Source of the DNA: Acidithiobacillus sp. HP-2
GTDB lineage: Bacteria > Pseudomonadota > Gammaproteobacteria > Acidithiobacillales > Acidithiobacillaceae
Length of the DNA stretch: 35,866 bases
NCBI RefSeq assembly: GCF_015100155.1
Contig: NZ_JACKZA010000024.1
Location: 1 to 35,866 of the forward strand
Reading direction: 5' to 3'
The notes under the pieces are model-generated. The model had not been told where the DNA came from. It made no database searches and saw only the letters and a program-made list of their open reading frames with translations. Position 1 is the stretch's first letter, and every line of letters starts with the position of its first letter. The position numbers and the translations under genes are program-made. This document shows positions 30,999-35,866 of this stretch, piece after piece.

Positions 30999-31520
30999 CT
31001 ACTCGTCGCATTGAGGGAGCAACTGGATTGACCAAGGCGCTGTCCGCCGGTTGTCCCAAGACTGATTCCAGAGATTGAGTGCCCGATCCAAGGTTCCCGG
31101 TTCCACCCGCACCAGGCAATCGCGGATCACAAATTCACTGGGAACGACATAACGTTTGTTCTCGCGCCGGCAGCCGAAACGCTCTCGGGCGGCTTGCCCC
31201 AGTCCATGGCCCAGTCCGCCATGGACTTGTAACCGGACATGCCGCAGAGCGTGGCACCGGCGGCGATCCCCAGCACGACCGATAAACGATGTCGTCTTCC
31301 TTGAGGCCTGCGAGGGTCTTTGATCTCCGAGAAGCAGAGCGGTAAAGCGCGCATTTCTTCAGCTTTGAGCATGCGATTGGGGGCTCCAGTGAGTTGCAGG
31401 TGGGTGTAGTCCGGATGGGTCAGGCGGGCTTGAGGGTCACGTACCAGGGGCCGGATAAAGACCCGTTTGGGGTGCGTCGATAGCCTTGGGTCAATCCCAG
31501 CTCTATCCAGTTGGACGCGT
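30999..31520 (-). pseudogene. ISAs1-type transposase remnant with DUF4338-like N-terminus, frameshifted
   Basis: The minus strand encodes, in three successive frames, NWIELGLTQGYRRTP, then RVFIRPLVRDPQARLTHPDYTHLQLTG running into LCFSEIKDPRRPQGRRHRLSVVLGIAA and MSGYKSMADWA, then GQAARERFGCRRENKRYVVPSEFVIRDC and VEPGTLDRALNLW. This is the N-terminal part of an ISAs1 transposase behind a DUF4338-like tail, with at least two frameshifts. The DDE catalytic domain is missing. It is therefore dead. The in-frame segment with a start (31127-31372) should not be annotated as a gene. Confidence 0.75.
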
Positions 31521-31722
31521 GGATTGTTTGCGCAGACGAACCGACATTAGGCGAAGCATCTTCCTCCCTTCCATCGTCAGTCTGCGCACGACCAACCATT
31601 TCTATGCTCTATGAAATACCAGGCGACGGCAGGAATTTTAGGGCCACACAAATAACAATCGTCTTCGAGCCAAGCGTTTTAATTTTCCGGTGTATGCTTT
31701 TGTCATGGCTTTACATATAGCC

Positions 31723-31770
31723 CCCCGCCGCCTACGGCGTCGACCCCAAGGGGTGTTTTTTCCGGCGGGG
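31723..31770. other. Palindrome-rich site upstream of mobC (possible oriT or terminator)
   Basis: Outer arms CCCCGCCG (31723-31730) and CGGCGGGG (31763-31770) enclose two smaller hairpins: CGCCG/CGGCG (31726-31739) and ACCCC/GGGGT (31743-31754), the latter followed by a T-run. It can form a cruciform or alternative folds. It lies 440 bases before the mobilisation genes in a gene-free stretch (31521-32210) whose rest is AT-rich and holds no gene I can support. Confidence 0.45.
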
Positions 31771-32050
31771 AGAGTGAGTGTGGTCCATTTTTATGCTCAA
31801 TGATGAAAATGCAATGCTATTCACAAGCAATTAATCTGCATAAAAAAAGGAATGCATTTTGCACTATTTTACATGAAATTTCGTCGAGAAAGATGGTGCA
31901 AATTTTTCACACCTTATTTGAGTATGAAATCTGTAATGGTTCGATAGCATGATGCTCAGAATTTCTCTATCGGTTTAATTCAAATCAATATTTTTAAGCG
32001 ATATTAAGATTTCCTCAGAATAGCATATGCGTATGTTTCGAATGTCTCTA

Positions 32051-32078
32051 TTGTTCGTGTATCTTATCTGTGTATCAT
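32051..32078 (+). promoter_or_regulatory. Candidate promoter of the mobilisation genes
   Basis: TTGTTC (32051-32056), 16 bases, TATCAT (32073-32078), about 130 bases upstream of the mobC start. GTGTATC occurs twice in this stretch. Weak to moderate match. Confidence 0.35.
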
Positions 32079-32210
32079 GAATTTATGAGGGGGGTTATTT
32101 TCAGGAGCAAGAGCTAACCTGCGCTACGCTTGTTTATTCTTGGTCATGGGATACCCCCGACACCCCCGCACCCCTGCACTATGTTTGGTGTGCTGAAAAT
32201 GGAGTTTATT

Positions 32211-32651
32211 ATGGATACAAATTCTGTTATTGCTGTAGATATTTCTCGAAATCGTCGTCATGGTCCGGTGCCATTAGATCCAGCTTTGAAGCGCGTCCAT
32301 TCCGTGAACGTTCGACTTAATGATTCTGAACTGGCGGAACTTAATGCCGCTCGTGGTCCATATCAGCGTGCGGCGTGGTTGCGCATGTTAGGCATTGGAA
32401 AATTGCCTCTGACTATTCCGGCCATTAATCGGGAAGTATGGACAGCTTTATCTACGGTTATTTCTAATTTGAACCAGTACCAAGCCGCCATTAATGCGAA
32501 TTTACTTCATTACACAAAATCAGACCCTATCCCATTGCACTTTCTGGAGGATTTGCTTGATCAGGTTCAGGCATTGCGCCGTGAATTGATAGGGGTTTGT
32601 GAAGATTCTGATGATGGGTCGGAGGATATCGACGATGAAGGGCATGCGTAA
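32211..32651 (+). CDS. mobC: MobC-like mobilisation accessory protein
   Basis: 146 residues. The ribbon-helix-helix-like segment HSVNVRLNDSELAELNAARGPYQRAAWLRMLGIG (about 30-63) is typical of MobC/relaxosome DNA-binding proteins that open the nic site for the relaxase. A helical tail with an acidic end follows. I chose ATG 32211 because GGAG lies six bases upstream; the longer frame to 32130 has no such site. It overlaps the relaxase gene by 17 bases (32635-32651), as in other mob operons. The gene symbol reflects role and position, not close identity to a named plasmid. Confidence 0.75.
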   Translation: MDTNSVIAVDISRNRRHGPVPLDPALKRVHSVNVRLNDSELAELNAARGPYQRAAWLRMLGIGKLPLTIPAINREVWTALSTVISNLNQYQAAINANLLHYTKSDPIPLHFLEDLLDQVQALRRELIGVCEDSDDGSEDIDDEGHA

Positions 32652-35028
32652 GGTTAAGCGCGGTCGCGGGTTTCGTGGTGTACTGGCTTATGTTTTCGGT
32701 CGTGATGATGAACACAAGGGCGAACCTAGCCTATTGCTGGGTGGCAATCTGTCAGGGACTGATCCAAGGACACTTGCCCAGGAGTTCGGCATGACCAGAT
32801 CCCTTCGACCGGAGATTGAGAAACCAGTTTGGCATAACAGTTTGAGGCTTCCTTGGGGCGAATCTATAACGCATGCACAATGGGTAAAAATCGCTGATGA
32901 CTACATGAACGAGATGGGTTTTAGCGATTTGCACCTCCGTTGCTATGTTTTACATGATGACGATGACGGCCAACATATCCATATAGTGGCATCCAGAATT
33001 GCGCTGGATGGTTCTTTATATCTGGGTAAAAACGAAAATCTGGAATCCACAAGGATTATTCAAGCGCTTGAGGTTGACCACCTTTTGACGATTACCAAAG
33101 GGCAGGAATATGACGATGGGAAGATTAAGATGCCGGATATTAAAGCACCTAAAAAGGGGGAGATGGAAAAGGGGCTGAGGTTGGGCGTAAAAGCGCCGCG
33201 ATTGGTCCTTCAGGATTTGCTCAATGAAGCCATGAAAGAACCACAGCCTATCATGCAATTTGTGGAGTTTCTGGAGGCAAATGGGGTGGGTGTTGTGGCG
33301 AATTTGGCCGCTACCGGAAAAATGAACGGCTTTTCATTTTCGTATGGTGGGCTGAGTTTCAAGGGTTCCAGTCTGGGTGATAAATATAAATGGTCAAGAT
33401 TATCGAGGGTGGTGGATTATGCGCAAGATAGAGACTTTGAAGAACTTGCCAAGCGCAAGTCAGTTGTCAGAAACGACATTGGAAACGCTGACGGTATTGC
33501 AGGCATTACCGCAAGCGATAGCCGACCGGATAACCGAAAGTCTGGAGCCGATGGAGGAAATGGCACAAGCCTTGGATCAAGGGCTGGATACCCAACGGGC
33601 GATCATGGAGCCACTGATTGCCGAGGCGATGCGGTTATTGCAGGAACGAATGACCAAATCGATGGACAGCGAAATTCGCCAGAAGGCGAAAGATTTGCAG
33701 ACGGAAGTTCAGGATCTACAGACGGACAACGAAGAGATACAGGAGCAGCTTCAACAAATGACGATGTGGTTTTGGATGGCGGTGACATCCACTGCCATCC
33801 TCTCGTTGATCGTGATCGTGATGATTCTGGGAATGTTACTGTAACGGACTGGAATAGTCGCTTCAAAAAAGCCTCTGCGGCAAAGCGTCGGGCTAAAGAA
33901 CAAAAGCAGGATTCACCGGATAGGCTGGTGGAATATCAACAAGTGCGGGATACAGCACACATGGCCGATTTGGTGGCTTACATGAAATCGGTGGGGTTAG
34001 AGGTCAAAAAAGACGGGGTGAAAAACTGGATTATTGACGATCGTTACCGCGTAACGAAACAGCCGGATGGTCATTACGTCTGGTGTACCTGGGATCACAG
34101 TAGAGGCGGTGACGCCATTGCTTTCTGCACCGATGAAATGGGATTGCGTTTTCAGCAAGCCATTGTTGATCTTTCAGGTAGCCGGTTGGTTCCGGCACAA
34201 GCAAAAGAATGGTCTCCGATGGATCGTTTTCCGACAGCACCCCCAATCTGTCGTAATGCGGATCCGGTGAGGCACTATCTGGAGGAGCGCGGTATCAGCC
34301 ATAAGACTATCCTCCGTGCCCAAGGGGCAGGTTTCTTACGTTTTGTGGATTATAACGGGGTTCCGTCTGCAGCTTTTTGTGGCCTTGGCGATAACGGCCA
34401 ATTGCGATCAATGACGGTTCGGCTGACGCAACCGATCCAGTCATTTGATGGTGAAAAACAGCTCACGAAGATTGATGTGCGGCACTCCAATAAGGCGTAC
34501 CCGGCCATTTGGGATGGGGATGATCCAAGTTTTGTCTGGGTCGTGGAAGGCGGTATGGATGCCCTGGCCATTGTTGAATGGCACAAGGCCTATCAGAAGC
34601 CAATCCCCTGCATCATCGTTTCTGGCGGGGCGGGTGTGCAATCGTTTTTAGACCAGCCACATGTGCAGCAGCGGCTGAAAAAAGCCGAATCGGTTTACGT
34701 GGCCATGGATCATGAGAAAGATCCAGAGACCCAGGCCAAAACCGATGCTGCCCATGCACGGCAGATCGAAAAACTGTGTGATTTGGGTTGTGAAAAGGTC
34801 ATCGCTTGGATGCCACCCGTTGGTTCAAAAGACCTTGCCGAGGCATGGAAAGCGGGCACCTTGCCCGATCCACATAACCTATTGGCACCTATGGGAGAAA
34901 CGCCTCAAGAAGGAGAACTTGAAGCGCCTCAAGAAGGAGAATTTATAATGGAGGATGAAATACACGTCGCCCCGGCCGCTCTCGAGACCCAAACGTTACA
35001 GGAACGTTTGGATCTATATGACGGGTAA
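32635..35028 (+). CDS. Relaxase (MobA/VirD2-type) fused to a DUF3991/TOPRIM primase-like domain
   Basis: 797 residues. The N-terminal relaxase (about 1-250) has FRGVLAYVFGRD (Tyr19 a candidate nicking residue), PVWHNSLRLPWGE and the three-His metal motif DGQHIHIVASRI (His114, His116). The middle (about 285-405) is a Gly/Asp/Ser-rich, poorly structured linker, the stretch where the nested gene lies. The C-terminal half has a zinc-finger-like DUF3991 part (YRVTKQPDGHYVWCTWDHSRGGDAIAFC) and a TOPRIM-like part (VVEGGMDALAIVEWHK, SGGAGVQ, VAMDHEKD). It should nick at oriT, pilot the strand and possibly prime replication in the recipient. ATG 32635 has GGAGG nine bases upstream and the family start MKGM. 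No coupling protein or mating genes are in the window, so it would be mobilised in trans. Confidence 0.88.
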   Translation: MKGMRKVKRGRGFRGVLAYVFGRDDEHKGEPSLLLGGNLSGTDPRTLAQEFGMTRSLRPEIEKPVWHNSLRLPWGESITHAQWVKIADDYMNEMGFSDLHLRCYVLHDDDDGQHIHIVASRIALDGSLYLGKNENLESTRIIQALEVDHLLTITKGQEYDDGKIKMPDIKAPKKGEMEKGLRLGVKAPRLVLQDLLNEAMKEPQPIMQFVEFLEANGVGVVANLAATGKMNGFSFSYGGLSFKGSSLGDKYKWSRLSRVVDYAQDRDFEELAKRKSVVRNDIGNADGIAGITASDSRPDNRKSGADGGNGTSLGSRAGYPTGDHGATDCRGDAVIAGTNDQIDGQRNSPEGERFADGSSGSTDGQRRDTGAASTNDDVVLDGGDIHCHPLVDRDRDDSGNVTVTDWNSRFKKASAAKRRAKEQKQDSPDRLVEYQQVRDTAHMADLVAYMKSVGLEVKKDGVKNWIIDDRYRVTKQPDGHYVWCTWDHSRGGDAIAFCTDEMGLRFQQAIVDLSGSRLVPAQAKEWSPMDRFPTAPPICRNADPVRHYLEERGISHKTILRAQGAGFLRFVDYNGVPSAAFCGLGDNGQLRSMTVRLTQPIQSFDGEKQLTKIDVRHSNKAYPAIWDGDDPSFVWVVEGGMDALAIVEWHKAYQKPIPCIIVSGGAGVQSFLDQPHVQQRLKKAESVYVAMDHEKDPETQAKTDAAHARQIEKLCDLGCEKVIAWMPPVGSKDLAEAWKAGTLPDPHNLLAPMGETPQEGELEAPQEGEFIMEDEIHVAPAALETQTLQERLDLYDG
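33419..33844 (+). CDS. MobB-like membrane protein nested inside the relaxase gene
   Basis: 141 residues encoded in a different frame within the relaxase gene. A helical, coiled-coil-rich body (LETLTVLQALPQAIADRITESLEPMEEMAQ; later EIRQKAKDLQTEVQDLQTDNEEIQEQLQQ) is followed by one C-terminal membrane helix (116-141, MWFWMAVTSTAILSLIVIVM). ATG 33419 has GAGGGTGGTGG just upstream; a GTG at 33377 is an alternative start. The same layout is known for RSF1010 mobB, which lies inside mobA and anchors the relaxosome to the membrane. Over this stretch the relaxase frame encodes a low-complexity linker, as expected when the other frame is under selection. Confidence 0.7.
   Translation: MRKIETLKNLPSASQLSETTLETLTVLQALPQAIADRITESLEPMEEMAQALDQGLDTQRAIMEPLIAEAMRLLQERMTKSMDSEIRQKAKDLQTEVQDLQTDNEEIQEQLQQMTMWFWMAVTSTAILSLIVIVMILGMLL
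34901..34941 (+). repeat. 24-bp period direct repeat at the relaxase 3' end
   Basis: CGCCTCAAGAAGGAGAA occurs at 34901-34917 and 34925-34941, encoding PQEGE twice. The second copy supplies AAGGAG eight bases before an in-frame ATG (34948), so a short C-terminal peptide (26 residues) could be made separately; this is speculative. Confidence 0.6.
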
Positions 35029-35092
35029 GGCACCGGTCAGCAAGCGTTTCATTTCCTCAAAAATCCTCTAACAAAATGATGTGTCTTTCTTT

Positions 35093-35230
35093 TTACGCCT
35101 GGATGAAATATCGTCGGTCGGCAGTCACCAGCGTCGTCTCCAGATGAAGCAGCGCCAACGCATGGTACAGGGTATCGAAAAGAGGATGCCCGTATCGTCG
35201 GGCAAGGTCGATAGCCCCAGCGTAAGAAGA
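35093..35230 (-). pseudogene. VapC-type PIN-domain toxin, C-terminal remnant
   Basis: The minus strand reads SSYAGAIDLARRYGHPLFDTLYHALALLHLETTLVTADRRYFIQA and a stop. This is the C-terminal third of a VapC toxin: the acidic FDTLYHALA helix and TLVTADRRY, which carries the last active-site aspartate. The N-terminal two thirds and any VapB antitoxin are missing. No start codon fits, so it is a relic. Confidence 0.75.
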
Positions 35231-35300
35231 AAATGCCTATAAGAAGCTTCACAAGTAAAAGCGTAACGACGACCAACTGACGCTATGGTAGCTGGAGAAT

Positions 35301-35328
35301 ACCCCGAAGCTTGCTGCAGGGGTTTTTA
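35301..35328 (+). terminator. Stem-loop terminator
   Basis: ACCCC (35301-35305) pairs with GGGGT (35319-35323), with an inner AGC/GCT pair, followed by TTTTT. It would end transcription from the mob operon. Confidence 0.65.
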
Positions 35329-35350
35329 TTGGCTGCGTTTAATGAGAATA

Positions 35351-35379
35351 TTGAAGATGACTTAAGGATAACCTATACA
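35351..35379 (+). promoter_or_regulatory. Strong promoter with overlapping inverted repeats
   Basis: TTGAAG (35351-35356), 17 bases, TATACA (35374-35379). It is enclosed by inverted pairs TTAATGAGA/TCTCATTAA (35339-35347/35389-35397) and GATGAC/GTCATC (35356-35361/35385-35390), a layout that could be an operator. Confidence 0.55.
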
Positions 35380-35463
35380 CAGTGGTCATCTCATTAATGA
35401 GCCCTAGATATGAGGACATGTCTGTCTTCGTGGTTATAAAAAATGAGTTCAGAAGGACAAGCA

Positions 35464-35643
35464 GTGAAAGATAAAAAAATATTCGATATCTCTAAGAACG
35501 CACAGATTATTGATTACATGCCTCTGGCAAAAAAAATGGCAATACCCTATAAAAAAAGGTTTGGAGATAAAGAGGCTCTTCGTCAGATTGAGTGGGTAGG
35601 GGGTAGAATGCTGTGGAGCGGTCGTGCCCTGAATAGGAGTTAG
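35464..35643 (+). pseudogene. Truncated gene, possibly sigma-factor-like, interrupted by ISL3
   Basis: An open frame of 59 residues from GTG 35464 (AGAAGGA upstream) or 66 from ATG 35443. The part DYMPLAKKMAIPYKKRFGDKE resembles the start of sigma-70 region 2 in FliA/SigB-type factors (YLPLVKKIAxxY). After about residue 37 the similarity stops where GGCTCTTCGTCAG (35574 onward) begins, which I take as the ISL3 left end. The final residues (QIEWVGGRMLWSGRALNRS) would then be IS sequence. A strong promoter lies upstream. The sigma resemblance is weak and from memory. Confidence 0.4.
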
Positions 35644-35646
35644 CTG

Positions 35647-35866
35647 ATGGTCCCTGAAGAGCTGTTTTCTCTCGCGTTAGGATTGGTTCCGCCGTGGTTG
35701 GTGGATCATGTGACTTTCACGGTGGAGGAGAAACGCCTGGATCTGCACATCAACTTTCCCAAAGGTAGTCGCTTTGCTTGCTCCGTCTGTGGTGAGGAGT
35801 GTCCGGTACATGATACCCGTGACCATACCTGGCGGCACATGGATTTCTTCCAGCATGAAGCCTATC
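35647..35866 (+). CDS. ISL3 family transposase, N-terminal part (runs off window)
   Basis: From ATG 35647 (TAGGAG ten bases upstream) the frame is open to the window end (73 residues). It starts MVPEELFSLALGLVPPWLVDHV, followed by LDLHINFPKGSRFACSVCG and VHDTRDHTWRHMDFFQHEAY. The CxxC zinc-ribbon and the RxWRHMDFFQ segment are typical of ISL3 transposases. The likely left end of the element is about 35574. The DDE domain lies outside the window. Confidence 0.88.
   Translation, partial: MVPEELFSLALGLVPPWLVDHVTFTVEEKRLDLHINFPKGSRFACSVCGEECPVHDTRDHTWRHMDFFQHEAY

Noticed and set aside
31127-31372. 81-residue minus-strand ORF with an ISAs1 N-terminus as a gene
   Set aside because: Matching sequence continues in other frames on both sides, so it is a piece of a frameshifted pseudogene.
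31511-31720. 69-residue plus-strand ORF upstream of the mob genes
   Set aside because: It starts inside the transposase remnant, has no ribosome binding site and shows no recognisable protein.

Overview
The window looks like the chromosome of an Acidithiobacillus-like proteobacterium. This is an inference from gene content, the mid-50s %GC backbone and codon style; no rRNA or species marker is present. A conserved housekeeping backbone (about 0.9-19.3 kb) is followed by an accessory stretch (about 19.3-35.9 kb) with several insertion-sequence remnants, a lower-GC gene block and a mobilisation module.

Backbone. At the left edge an ISAzo13-type transposase gene runs off the window and appears to have cut short a MASE1 membrane-sensor gene. 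That gene is coupled to a GGDEF-EAL c-di-GMP protein. Next come sohB (minus strand) and a plus-strand run moaD-moaE-yajQ-gcvT-gcvH-gcvPA-gcvPB: molybdopterin synthase, a YajQ nucleotide-binding protein and the T, H and P proteins of the glycine cleavage system. On the minus strand fdxA (7Fe ferredoxin) overlaps an MsbA-type ABC exporter gene. Then follow a 2-Cys peroxiredoxin, a nested palindromic repeat element, an unknown gene, a PHP-domain phosphoesterase, an AI-2E/PerM permease, two small unknown genes, rlmB, a second copy of part of the repeat element, tatD, a PhnP-like metallo-beta-lactamase-fold gene and tRNA-Ala(GGC) with a clear promoter and terminator.

Accessory region 1 (19.3-28.9 kb). 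A five-gene minus-strand block encodes a trimeric autotransporter adhesin with a Ser/Thr-rich repetitive stalk, an OmpA-like lipoprotein and three tandem, diverged paralogues that resemble DUF2827 (glycosyltransferase-like). I read it as a surface adhesin with its own modification genes. It is bounded upstream by an AT-rich stretch and a complete IS200-type element. The IS sits directly before an orphan pstA. A fusion of a Cys-less TusA-like domain with a hemerythrin domain follows.

Accessory region 2 (28.87-35.87 kb). The 3' part of a tRNA-Leu(TAA) gene marks a probable integration scar. Beyond it lie an AbiEi/AbiEii toxin-antitoxin pair, a frameshifted ISAs1-type transposase, a palindrome-rich segment, mobC and a relaxase-TOPRIM gene with a MobB-like membrane protein nested inside it in another frame, a VapC remnant, and a short gene apparently interrupted by an ISL3 element that runs off the right edge. 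This looks like a mobilisable island or integrated plasmid. No integrase is visible in the window.
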